Below, piece after piece: positions 1 to 11,299 of a DNA stretch of 64,000 nucleotides. The stretch covers positions 17,068,018 to 17,132,017 of the forward strand of contig JAKJHU010000030.1 in NCBI GenBank assembly GCA_022316685.1, in the 5' to 3' direction. The DNA is from Progne subis subis (taxonomy: Eukaryota; Chordata; Aves; Passeriformes; Hirundinidae). The position numbers were made by a program, and so were the translations under genes. The number at the start of each line of letters is the position of its first letter. Within the stretch, counting starts at the first letter, position 1. The notes beneath the pieces are model-generated. The model was not told the origin of the DNA. It searched no databases and was given only the letters and a program-made list of their open reading frames with translations.

Positions 1-2420
1 TGTGCTTGACTCTCATGCACTAAAAACAGGCAGGTACAAGTATAGACACCACTACTGACACACACACTTTTTGAAAAAGTGTCATGTACACTTTTTAAAA
101 ATTGCTCACAGAAGTCTTTTGGTCTTATAAAAAATGAGATTCATTTTGACTTAACTGAAGCTAAGTTCTTCCTTCAGGTGAATATATACATTGGTATGAA
201 GTGAAAAACTTCTTTATATTCTGGGGAAGAAAAGCAGCCTCTGGATTTTGAAGCTGTTTCCTTCCTGTCATGGAACACTTAGCTTGGAGCAAGAACTTCT
301 GTGCATAAAGCCGCACCATTTTGCAACATGAAAGAATTAACCCGAGAGACTCATCCACAGCTACCTTCAACCCAGGGGAATTAAAGAATTTAAATTGGAG
401 CAGAAATCTTGCAATGAGGTAAATTGCCATAGTTAAGCTGATTACAACAGCTGAAGAACTATTGTCACAGATTTGAAGGATATCTCCAAACTCTGAGCAA
501 TGTTGTACAGTTATAACACATACCCTCAGTCCTCAGGTCTGTACATTTAATTTTCATGAACAACATATAGTGGCAATGTTTAACATATGCTAATAACAAC
601 TAAGCCAAGCACCTTCTTCAAATTTTTTCCCAATATTTCCAATTGCAAAAGTATTTTTATTGGAAAAACAATTTGTAACATAAAGCAATACACAGTGGAT
701 TTTGCTGGTATTATCATGAGAACAAAGCAGTGTCTTAATAATATTTACTATTACATAAGACACTGTGGTAGAGATGAAGCCATTGCTACTCAGTGTCACC
801 TTCCTTTGCAGAGGATTTCAGGAACCAGCTGTTTAGAATTTTATGCTCCAAGCAGGGGCTCACTTGAACCGTGAGAGATCCACTGCAAGGGCCCAAAACA
901 TTTGCTTCCTTTTATGACTGGTTTTATCAGCAGCACAATGTGGTATTTTGTCATCAATTTTATAATGTCAGCTCATCAAACTCTCTCTTTTTTGTTTTTA
1001 TGATTCTTTCCTAATAGTTTGAAGAAGATGGTGTAGGAATCCAGCACACAAAACCGTTCCTTGGCCCTGCACAGCTGTCGCTGTCCTAGGGCAGTTTAGG
1101 ACTGGAGCAAATACAGTGATCACACAGCTGTAGGAAATCAGCTTGGAAAATCCTCAAGTTTTTCTATTTTTAAGATTTAATTAGAGTCTTAATAATTATC
1201 ATTGGGAAATTATGTATTTTGATGGGAGCTGGTTTAATAAAATTATTTTCAGTGGAAAAATGTGTTATACAGCAAATCTTTCTTCAGCTGAAACTTGCAC
1301 AAGAGAAGGCAAACATAGGAAGGAGGTGGGCAGATGTTTATTTCATAGCAGAAAACTCTGTTCAAATTTAATATGACAATAAAGAATGTTTTGTTATTAT
1401 TTCTAAATCAAACTATTCTGCAGCATATTATTCTGCCAGCAATAGTCTTTTTATACTGAGTGAAGACCAAAATGAAATACAGACATTCTACACTTTCATG
1501 TAGACTTAAATTCTATTTTCTGACTAGATCTAAATACAACTACTGAAATAAACAAATTCAAATGTGGATTTTTATATTTTTTTAATATTGAAAATATATT
1601 GGCTTTGACTAGAGTGTAAATCGATAAATGGTGTAAATAAACCTTGCAATAATTATTTTAAGGAAAAACAGAGGACCACAAGAAAAAGATAGATTGTTTA
1701 TGGCATCCTCATTTCTTTTTTAAAAATGAGGAAAATAAATCCTTCACAGCTGAAGGCCAGTTTTGCATTTTCCTCACAAACCCTTTTTCAGCATTTTTTA
1801 GAGTTCACAAATCAAGGCAAGGACATGTTCTCTTGTTCTCATACTCTCAGTAGGCAAAGCATATCATTTTACTGCAAGGGGAAAAGGGCAACAAAGTTGA
1901 TCTGCAAATCTCTTACTTGAGCCTTAGTAATTTTAGACAGGTGCCCTTTTCTTAGCTAATACTTTCTTTCTTGAAAAACTGTATCTTAGCACAAAGGAGA
2001 AAAAAACAATTCTAGACATGTGGCCTTTAGAAAGCCAATGGTTTACAAATTAATTTTACTGGAGGCTGTAGCAATTACAAGACTTGATAGTGCCATCTGG
2101 ATATTCATCCAAGCCTCCCCAAGTCCACATCTCTGTCCAGATTTCTGTAGCAATTTCTTGAGGAAATGCTGTAGATCTGAACATGTCCTAAAAACAAAAT
2201 ATTGTGGTGCTCTCACTGTTAAGGATAACCAAGATCAGTGTCTTTGTATTGTTGTTCAAAACCTTTCAGAATCAGGTGCTCTGTACATGGAAATTCACCT
2301 TTTGCTCTGCAGCTTCCATTTCTTTCTGTTAGCAAAATCTCTGCTGATATTAAGGATGCTGCCAGCTCAGACTGAGCACTCCTGGTCCCTGGTCTCCAAG
2401 GGGATTGAAATGTCTTTAAA
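1..2420. other. Unique AT-rich sequence, no gene seen
   Basis: No recognisable exon, RNA gene or interspersed repeat was seen. Open frames on both strands are short (95 codons or fewer before the 2.0 kb frame) and resemble no family I know. A 157-codon plus-strand frame from 2,020 runs into the simple repeat at 2,421-2,475, so its C-terminus would be tyrosine and proline runs, which argues against it being real. The stretch is consistent with intergenic or intronic vertebrate DNA. Confidence 0.5.
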
Positions 2421-2475
2421 TATTTTTTTTTATTATTATTATTATTTTTTATTCCCCCCCCCCCCCCCCCCCCCC
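2421..2475. repeat. Compound simple repeat: T-rich, (ATT)n, then C22
   Basis: A T run passes into five or six ATT units and a second T run, then an uninterrupted run of 22 C (2,454-2,475). Pure C/G homopolymers of this length are much rarer in vertebrate DNA than A/T runs. The minus strand is G22, which can form a G-quadruplex, and the plus strand could form an i-motif. The exact length is prone to sequencing error. Confidence 0.9.
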
Positions 2476-5400
2476 GATTGGGTAATACAATAAAAATCTC
2501 TCAGGGGAAGTTCTATCAGCAAAGATCAGGACAAAGGTTCTAGTTCTGCCCAAAGAGTGGAAGACTGGAAGTAGTTATTATCAATAACATGGAAAAAGTC
2601 AGTTCAGATCTGTCATCTGCCCAGAAATCATAAGAGAACCAAACTCTTGAATTTTCAGTGCTTTTATCCACATGGCACTCAGAAGCTACCTCCCACATTT
2701 TGTACACAGAACACTTAGGGATTAAGGGTCATTTTCCAGATTAAATGGGAATTTGTTTTCAGAATCATGAAGCATTTTTTTTGTGGTGGAAGCATTTCTA
2801 GCCCAACTCCAATGCTAGCAGAAATTAAAGAAAACAAATGGAATATTACAAGATAAAATGAAATAATGAATTTATATAAGACAAGACAAGACAAGACAAG
2901 CCACTCCTTTTCTGGGAAAGAAGAGAAATCCAGTGATGAATACTGCAACCAAAAGCCTCCAGTGTCATTAGCACACTTAGTTTCAAACTTATACCACCAA
3001 TAATTCAGTGTCTCCCAAGTCTGAAGTCTTCCTGTTCTGTAGTCTTATGTTTGGACCCAGGACCCATGGACAGCACTAACCCTCCACCAGAAACTCCCCT
3101 GTCTTCAGCAGGGTGTGGCACTGCAGAGTTCCTGGCAGAGCAGTCACCAGGAAGCCCCCAAGGCTATGGTACCTTGTGAGGCTACAGCAGGAAGCTCCCC
3201 AAGCTGTGGCTCCTCAAACCTGGCCTGGGTTTCACAAGACCCATGTCTGCTGTAATTTCCTGGGAACCTCACACACATAATTTCTAAAACTGCCTGTATG
3301 AAACATTTTAAACCCAAAGTATGTGTTTTCAAATGTATTAATGTCATGACTTCTTCTCATTGAAACCCCTTCACAGTGTTTTTCCCAGTTATGTCACTCT
3401 TAGCTTTCTGCGCTTTTTAAATGTTCGGGTTCTTGTCATCTCTGCACTGCTTTAGCTTCTTGAACTATCTGCTTTTGAAGTGTTTTTTTTTTTTTTTTTA
3501 CAAGTAAATCAACCCAAAATTTAAATAATGATTAAACAATAATTCACTGAAGAAGATAGTAGTGGCATTTTGACTCAAATGTGAGTTTATTTTCCATAAT
3601 AAAATATGTCAATATTTATCCTTATTTAAAGCATAATTTTCTCATATAACAGAGCCAATATTAAGGGAACTATGTATCTTAGAAATATATAAGATGCCAT
3701 TTTTCATTTTCTGGAGACCGCAAAGCTAAGAAATATTGTATCTGTAGCTATATGAGCATCGCTCTTGAGACAGCTTTGATAGGGAGACATGAGGTTTTTC
3801 CATTAATCATTCTTTTACTGCTACTCAGTTTCAGTCATCAACTTGTAGTGCCCAGAAGGCTTATAGCACAGAGAATTTGACTGCTGCCAGTGTAAAATCA
3901 CCAATAAGAGGTTGGGCTTTTTAAAAGATCTGTCGCAGTTTGTAGATGTTTTTAAAGGCAGGATCCAGAAGGTAAATAACTCTTAAAGGTTTTGAAATTT
4001 GTGAAACTAGTTATAAAATGTCAGTGTGAATATTGATAAAATTATTACAGTACCTTTTAAAAAGATGCTCACATTCAAAGCCCAGCTGCTTTTCATCAGA
4101 AATGAAACCACCAGTGGCCTTGAATCAAAACCTTACATCTCTGAGGCTTGAAATAATGAAAGATTAAAAGTGCAGCTCTCAGTGTTCACCTTTACTCTGT
4201 TCTAAACTTTCAGTTAACTTTGTCTGACAAATTGAAGCCTTATGTTTACAGCTTGGCTATCCAGGGAAGGAAAAGGACATAGCCCTGCAAATGTCATTGT
4301 TTCATACTTCTCAGCACATCAAGGTTTTATACAAATCACATGATTTTATACAAATTTCTTTCTGAATACTGAGTTAACTTTTCTTTCAAAGGGAAAGGAA
4401 ATTCTTGAATTCAAAAACTGTAATTTCCTTCATATATTTAATCTCATTAAATTGTTTGTGCATAACTATCAATGAGTTGGTACTAATCTAAACACCTAGA
4501 TAACTATTATCACCTGCATCAGAGAAATACATCATCTTTTTCATTTGCTGCCTGGCTAAGATACAGCTGAAAATGCCAGTGCAATTATCTAAGGTGAAAT
4601 CTGGCTCTAAGGAGTAGTGGGCAATATTTAGGTGATATAAAACAAAAATTAAATATGTTGATAGGACTCTTATCTTTGAAGACTTTTGCACAAAAGGGTA
4701 GTGGTTGAAAATTATTCCTGTGCATGGGACTTGTTGGTCCTCATTCTGTGTGAGGAAAAAATAGCTTACATGGACCATATACTTAAGCCTGAATTTTGGT
4801 GGCTGTGAACTCTGAAACAGAACCTCAATAAAAGTACAAATACCTCCAGATGTCCTGAAATAAGTCTAGATTCTCCTGCTCCTGGCTACTGTTTCAAATG
4901 GGCCAGCTTGTTGGCAGGACCAAAAGTGTATGGTGAATTTGATTTTAAGGTGAATGTTCTCCGTTTTTAACCTCATTATTTTGTCTGGAGACCTTTCTGA
5001 TGATGGTTGTCTAGGGTAGAGATCACATTTCAATCTGGTTTGGAGAGCCTAAATGTCTGCCCCATAGAATATGGAGCAAGAAATCTTTCACAGACAGGGA
5101 GATGACAAAAGGCAGCTTAACTTTTACTACATCAGACATCTGTCTGTTTTGCCAGAGTTCACTGTAGTTTTAGGGTACTTAATGAAGATACTTTTCCCAA
5201 TTATATGTGATCATTTTGAAATTCTAAAATTTTTTCCAGGCAGAACCAGTGTGACTGTATGGAAATGGGTACCAGTTCCATAACAAATGGAGACACCATC
5301 TTCCACCAGGTTCCAGTTTGTCTTTCCTTCAACAGGCACACCACTGTCAACCACAGCATTCTGTAGCTCTCGGCTTCATCTATTAATGGAAACAAACGTC

Positions 5401-6360
5401 CCTGTTTACCCTCCAATTTTCCTGAAGATGCAACATTAGGGCTTATTGTTTATCTTCCTTGGAGTCTGAACTCCTTGCTCAGCAAAAATGATACTTCTAG
5501 AACTACAAAAGATTGCAATTTTTGAAGGTGGAAGAATTCAGATCAGACGCATAGGTGCTCCCAGAGCTGAAAGACATGTCTGTGTTACATTGCTGCAATA
5601 GCAGCACATAAGGTTCACTTTCCTTCATTGTGGCAGAAAGCTTCTCAGCCCTATTCACAGCTACACTGGTGCATTTAAGATATACACAAGAAGACACAAC
5701 CTGACACACCTGTGTGAGTGTCCCATAGTTCAGCCTGACTGCCAGATGTGGCACATCTGTAGTACCTGGGGGATCTCTGACCACAGAAAAAGCTTTGCAT
5801 TCTCCCTTGCAGAGTCCAAACTGGATGCAAACAGCTCCTCAAGTGAAGATTTGCTGAGGTTTTATAAAGAAAAAATCTTTCAGTCCCATCTGGCACAGTG
5901 TATGCCAGGTGTCACACACAGGAAGGGAGGCTGGGATGGCTGTTTGGCACTGCCCTTCAGAGCCAGGCAAAGGGAGCCCTGAGTGACAGCTCTGCTTCTC
6001 CCAGCACCTGATCTCAACATCAGGAGCAGCACAGCAGAGCAGCACACATCGGCTGATGCCACTCAACTCAGAGTGGCCCTCACATTTTTGTGGTCTTGCT
6101 CTGTTACTGACAGTGAGAGGACGTGGGGGATCAGGGGAGGAGGCACAGATTTCATCCCAAGCCCCAGATGTGGAATGTGAGAAGTTCACACTGTACACAC
6201 ATGTCCGCTGTAGATCTGTGGCCAGGCAGGTCTCACTGAAGACAGCAACCTGTCCTCACTTCCTTGTTCTTTGGTTCTTTCCATGCAAATCTATCAATAC
6301 TTTCTTAATTCTTCAACAATGCTGCACATGGACCAACACGCACCCACCCGCCCCCCTCCC
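2476..6360. other. Unique sequence with minor tandem repeats, no gene seen
   Basis: No gene was recognised. Three small items are visible. (ACAAG)4 lies at 2,881-2,900. An imperfect 40 bp tandem duplication lies at 3,148-3,227, both copies starting CAGGAAGC and then diverging. A T17 run lies at 3,483-3,499. Around 5.5-6.2 kb the GC content rises and open frames overlap on both strands (up to 119 codons, minus, 5,839-6,198). None shows a recognisable domain, and overlap on opposite strands suggests composition rather than coding. Confidence 0.5.
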
Positions 6361-8903
6361 TTAATTAATTAATCTTACTTCTGAAGTTCCATTTTAACCA
6401 TTCTTTTGCCATCCAGGCAGCAAGCACAGACAGTGCCATAATCATGGATAAATTATTCACAATACATTTTTAGCAGCATATATAGTATACAAACAGCACA
6501 AAATTATTATTTGAGCACATAAAGTTACACCAGACCAAAGAATGGTAGGATTGATCCAGGGTCACAGGAGGAGGGATATGACATCCCTGGGAGAAAGACA
6601 GATTTTCACAAGTGGGAAGTGAGATCCAGGCTAGACATGCAGTTCATGTTTTGGCAGCACTGCCTGGACAACTTGACAGCAGTCAGGACAGTGCTGCTTC
6701 TGTAGACTGTATCATCTTCCCTTCAATACAAAAAAAAAGGAGTGACCTCAGGTCCTCTTAGACCTTACCTTCAGGTGGAAGAAGTGTCATCTTGCCTGGT
6801 AATATCAGGCAGAAATTTTCCTGGGTAGTCACTTCACTTAAAAAGCTTCCTTCTAAGACAAAAACCAAGTGAGATCCATTTAGAGGACATAGTCAGCACA
6901 AAGATTTAAGTGAAGTGAAGAAAGCAAATGTTTAAGAAAGGTGTTAAGGCATGAATCCCTCTGACCCCTTTTTATTTCCCCATGCAGTTGGTGATGTTTT
7001 GCTTTGGTCGTTCTGCTGTTATGAGCAGGATGGTTCAGCCCAAACAAAGAGTTGTCAGATCTGGCATGGAAATGAGGCTGGAAAAGGCATTGTCATCATG
7101 CTGGAGAACTGTCTCAAGGAAGGCATTACCTCAGTGACCAAGCTGGAGACAGCATTAGACAAAGGAACTGGCCTGTATAAAGGAATACAGGCTTTAAAGA
7201 AAATCAATCCTCAGCCCTTTCCATTTTAAAATGACCTGTTAATTCAATTCCAGGAGAAATGTGGCATATTGAGCTGGTCAGGGAAACCTCGCCTCTGAAA
7301 GCAGGTAATTTTGGCATTGAGTAATGAAGACAGTGTTTCTTCTTTCTCATCTTTTCAGCTAAAAACATTATTTTTCAGCATTTGGGTTGAAGGTGATAAA
7401 TCTTTTTTTAATAGAAGAGCATGGACAAAGGAAAGGTAAAAGATCTCAGATCGGGTTAGTGCCCTGTGTGGATTCTGCCATTGGAAATGGGCCTAGAACC
7501 AAACACTGTTGGGGACAATCTGAGTTCATAATACAGAGGTGTTGTCATTAATACCTTTTATTGGGTAGAAACCTCTGAGGGCACTCAACTGGTATCACTT
7601 GAGCTGAACAATTCTGGTATTTATTGCTTCTGTTCCCTACAACTGCAGATCACCAGACTCTCTGATAAATAAGGCACCATTACAGTAAACCCTCCCTGGC
7701 TGTGGGTTAGCACTGGGCACACTTCCTTGGTTAGGAGTGAGGAAGCTTCCACAATATGTGAATGGGTCAGTTCAGAGGCTCAGCCCCTTGGTTTGTGGGT
7801 GGTTTTGAGGTACCAGAGTGCACAAATCTTCTTCCAGTGGGGTACCATGGCTTTAAATGCAGAGTGATGAGTGGTGACCTCCATCATGACTGACTTCTCT
7901 TCCCAGAAGTGTTTAAAGAGGTATCCTCAATAACAGACAGAAACAGTTACACACAGAACATGGTGATGCTTGATGAGCTGGAGGATAACTCAGATTTGTT
8001 GAGCCTGAGGGATCTGGTTGCCTCTGAGGCCAGGGCAGCAGGGGCCAGTTCTACATTTCAGTTTGCTATTTGCTATCCAGTGAGACACAAAGATCACATC
8101 TGGGGCAGGAAGGGGTGTCTCCACCTTAAACACAGCACTGAGTAGGTGGTATCCTGCCTCCAAATTAGGCAAGGGTTTCCTGATCCCACCTCTTAAACAG
8201 TCAGGGGAGCAGAGGCTGTGATTGCTCACAGGAACAAGACACCTACTTGTGTTGGGCTCTAACATCTCTGCATGAGGCAGTACTGCTTTGAGTGCTCACG
8301 GCCACCCACCTGGGGAGAGCCCAGGGATCCCTCTCACAGCTCTGCACTGCACCAGAACTGTGCTGGCTCTCTGGCCTCCCCTCATTAATCCAAGCAAAAC
8401 CTTTGTAAATATCTTTTGGCACACAGCTTTGCAGACAAGCAAATCTGAGCACATTTGTAAAGTAATTAACTTCCTTACAAATTGCTTAGATTTTCTTCTC
8501 TAATAATAAAAATCTACACAATACAAATAACACTGGCTTTCTCATTACAGAAATGACCCTGTTGCTATCCACAGTTGTACTTCTGCTAGGCTAGGATATA
8601 ACAATTAGAATTTAGAGTCATAATCATCATTCTTCATCCACCCCTCTCAAAAGTAAATTCCTTGGGACAGATCCCAGGGTGTAGGGGGGCTCTTGTAAAT
8701 ATGAAACAATGTCATTGTGTTCAAAGAGTGAGAAAGATCAGAAATCTCTCTGCTGACTTCACAAATTGTTGACCTTTCTTTATTAATAGCTGTCACAGAC
8801 CAGTAGTTTATCATCAGACTTTACTGTCAGTTACTGCAGAAATCCAGCAAAGGGAATCTCCAGCTTGAAGGAATCAATAAAAAAATAGCCAGGTAAAACA
8901 ATG
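6361..8903. other. Unique sequence with two weak exon-like frames
   Basis: No gene can be named. Two plus-strand frames follow good-looking splice acceptors: a pyrimidine-rich tract and CAG ending at 6,987, open to a TAA at 7,229, and a second tract and CAG ending at 7,906, open to a TAG at 8,145. Neither product resembles a family I know. The first region has a second open frame, and neither has a convincing in-frame donor. They are discussed as findings rather than called as exons. The rest is unremarkable. Confidence 0.4.
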
Positions 8904-8951
8904 GCTTACCAAAGGCAAAAAAAGAAAAAAAAAAGCTTACCAAAGGCAAAA
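8904..8951. repeat. 31 bp-period duplication of a 17-mer around an A-rich spacer
   Basis: The 17-mer gcttaccaaaggcaaaa occurs perfectly at 8,904-8,920 and 8,935-8,951, separated by 14 bases of A with one G. It could be a recent tandem duplication by slippage through the A-tract. Alternatively it has the outline of a target-site duplication around a tail-only insertion. Perfect identity suggests a young event. Confidence 0.8.
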
Positions 8952-8974
8952 TATGGTGTGTATGCCTTGATTGA

Positions 8975-8988
8975 ATGCAAATGCAAAT
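8975..8988 (+). promoter_or_regulatory. Two overlapping POU octamer motifs
   Basis: Two perfect ATGCAAAT octamers, the consensus site for POU-domain (Oct) factors, overlap by two bases at 8,975-8,982 and 8,981-8,988. This is a motif match only; no linked promoter or gene is visible. Regulatory function is inference. Confidence 0.3.
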
Positions 8989-9546
8989 AACTGGTTAAAA
9001 GGAAATTATGAAAACTAGAAATTAGGTTTTCAAGCTTTCTTCTGATTGCCTCTCATAAGGATATTTTATTATAACACTTCATTTAAGAGTCTTATCCTTC
9101 TAGTATATGGTTGAAGTAAAGACTAGAAGTTTTGCATTTATATTTGAGTTGCATAGTAAAAAGCAGAATTAATAAAATGTGATCTCCATGTGATTGCTAG
9201 TGGGTCAATTTTTGCCATGCTTTTTTCAGAGGAATACAGCCTATCTGCTTTCACTGAGTCTTGAGTTACATTAAGCTAATAAAACCTTTGGTTCCTCTTC
9301 ACACAGACTTAAAAGAAAGGATCTTGTTTGTGTTCTGCTCCTTGTACCTTTCTTCAGCTTCAAACCCATACTCTGTCTGTCAAAAACATTATCTTTCGTA
9401 TAAAAAGACAGTACAGCATGTATGATTTAAATTGCATGACCATGGCAGAATAGTGTTCTTAAATTGAATTTTACACTCTGAGCTGTTCTCAGCACGAGGT
9501 CATTTCCAGTTTGCAACACGTCAGAAATATGCTGTTGAAGCTGCTG
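8989..9546. other. Unique AT-rich sequence, nothing seen
   Basis: No gene, repeat or structured element was recognised between the octamer pair and the CpG-dense inverted repeat. Confidence 0.5.
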
Positions 9547-9621
9547 TCTTGTAGCTGTGCTCTGTCTCCGCACCGGGCGGACGCTGGCCTCCGGCGAGCT
9601 CAGATCTGCACAGCTACAAGA
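9547..9621. other. Perfect 14 bp inverted repeat enclosing a CpG-dense loop
   Basis: The 14-mer tcttgtagctgtgc (9,547-9,560) is perfectly reverse-complemented at 9,608-9,621, leaving a 47 nt loop. About six CpG dinucleotides fall within roughly 40 bases of the loop (about 9,568-9,597), in a neighbourhood where CpG is scarce. A minus-strand open frame of 79 codons (9,427-9,666) crosses the block, but I do not recognise its product. The block could be a cruciform or RNA hairpin, a GC-rich exon remnant, or a small regulatory element. Only the inverted repeat and the CpG density are directly seen. Confidence 0.75.
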
Positions 9622-11273
9622 TGTTCCCAGTTCGGATAGGCACGCAGGATGTGTTACTAACCACACATCTTTTCAAAACCTTGCTGCTCTTGACTCTGAG
9701 TTTGGGGAATAATGCCACGTAGTCCAGGCCTCCTGAATCCTACAGCTGGAGCCAGGATTCTCTCCTCTCTGCATTTCCATCAAGACTTATTTAAATACCA
9801 CCTAAGAAACTGAGATCTGAAAAGCAATGAGTTCTGGAGAATTTCATGGTGACCAGAGGGATAGAGGAGTGTTGTTGGACAGATAAATAAAAAAGTGAAT
9901 AGTCCACATATTATTTACCCTGTACTCTGCAGAATGGTGCTGCTGGGTCTTGGCCAGTACAGACAGAGCTCAAGAGAATAACTTAACATTTCACAGAGTG
10001 TGAACCAGTTGCAAAAGTAGAAAGACTACTAAACATTACTACTGGATATAGGATACCCATAAATTTATAGATTAAATCAATAAAAACCTTTAAAAATCAA
10101 ATAGAACATTGTCACCAGTTAAAGCAGACCTGATGTTGAGGCAAACAGGCATAAAAAACATCACAAAGATTTTCGGAATGCTAGCAAGAGTGTGATGTAT
10201 CAAAGTTGTTATGTGTAGAAATACCTGTACTTACTGAAAACAGTAAGTGAAAGGTGAGTCGCCATGTATATACCAAGATTTAAGCAAACACCTCCTGTAT
10301 TGGCTGGTACAGTTCTAGACCAAATGGTTCTGGTGTTTCAGTGTTTCAGGTCTATATTCAGCCTTGAGTCTAAACTCTATCCCACCCCAAAGGCAGAGTG
10401 AGATAAAAATGGTAGGTAGGAAATGGCTTTGATTTATGTACAGTGTCATCCTATTTCATGTGACTTAGTTCTGATCTGGTAGTGAATGGTGCCAAAGGAT
10501 ATTAAGAAAAATACATGGCCAAACCTCCTCTCTCACCTCTGGAGGTGTTCAGATTGCAGTGTTAACTGGGTTTCATCTGATCTTTGAAAAAAAAAAAAAA
10601 TCATAGAAAATTAAGATAATAGAATTGTTATCTCTTACAATCATTCCTGCCAGATTTACTATTTGTGCATGCATGACTTAACTATGAAGAGAGACCTTTT
10701 GAAATGTACTGATTGTGTAGCCTCTGAGAGCTAAATCTCAGTGCCCAGCACTGTAATTAACTCAAGATTTATTCATTTATAAAGATTCCTGAAACAAGCA
10801 TGTCTAATTGCCTTTCTTCATTAATACATTCAAGAATGTTTAACATTTTACTGCCACTTAAACAAGAGTTCTAATAAGATACTGTATCAATTAATGGTCC
10901 TGTTAAAAGTCAGCTGGTATTTTTACAATAGCAGCAGAACTCCTTGTTACACATTAAACACCGTGAAGCAATCATAAGGTCTGTGGGTTTGTTTGGAAAG
11001 GTACATTGCGATGATACACTGCCAAGATTTTAACAAGCGTCTCCTACAAGACATTCCTTCCTTAAGAGGATAGTAAAAGGAACTTAGTTTTGGACTTGCC
11101 CAGAAAAGGAGAATGAAGGAACAAGAATTCCACTAGTGTGTTTGTCCTTTAAAAGCAATATGCTTATCCAAGGCCCTAAGGATGCGAAAGCGCTACACTG
11201 CACTGTCTTTGGCTCTTGAAATGTGTTGGCTTTACAGTCTGCATTTAGCTTTTTGCTCGAGTTGATTTCGGGC
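9622..11273. other. Unique AT-rich sequence, possible conserved non-coding segment
   Basis: No gene was recognised. The part from about 10,730 to 10,985 is AT-rich and complex, free of low-complexity runs, and contains several TAAT/ATTA homeodomain-type cores. This is the look of many conserved non-coding elements, but it is inference and needs alignment. A14 occurs near 10,590. Confidence 0.4.
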
Positions 11274-11299
11274 TTTTTTTTTTTTTTTTTTTTTTTTTT
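11274..11299. repeat. T26 homopolymer
   Basis: Uninterrupted T run, followed shortly by a short G7-type run. No retroelement body is recognised on either side, so I treat it as a simple repeat. Confidence 0.9.

Noticed and set aside
2020..2493. 157-codon plus-strand open frame
   Set aside because: It ends in tyrosine and proline runs encoded by the (ATT)n and C22 simple repeat. No domain or gene context is visible.
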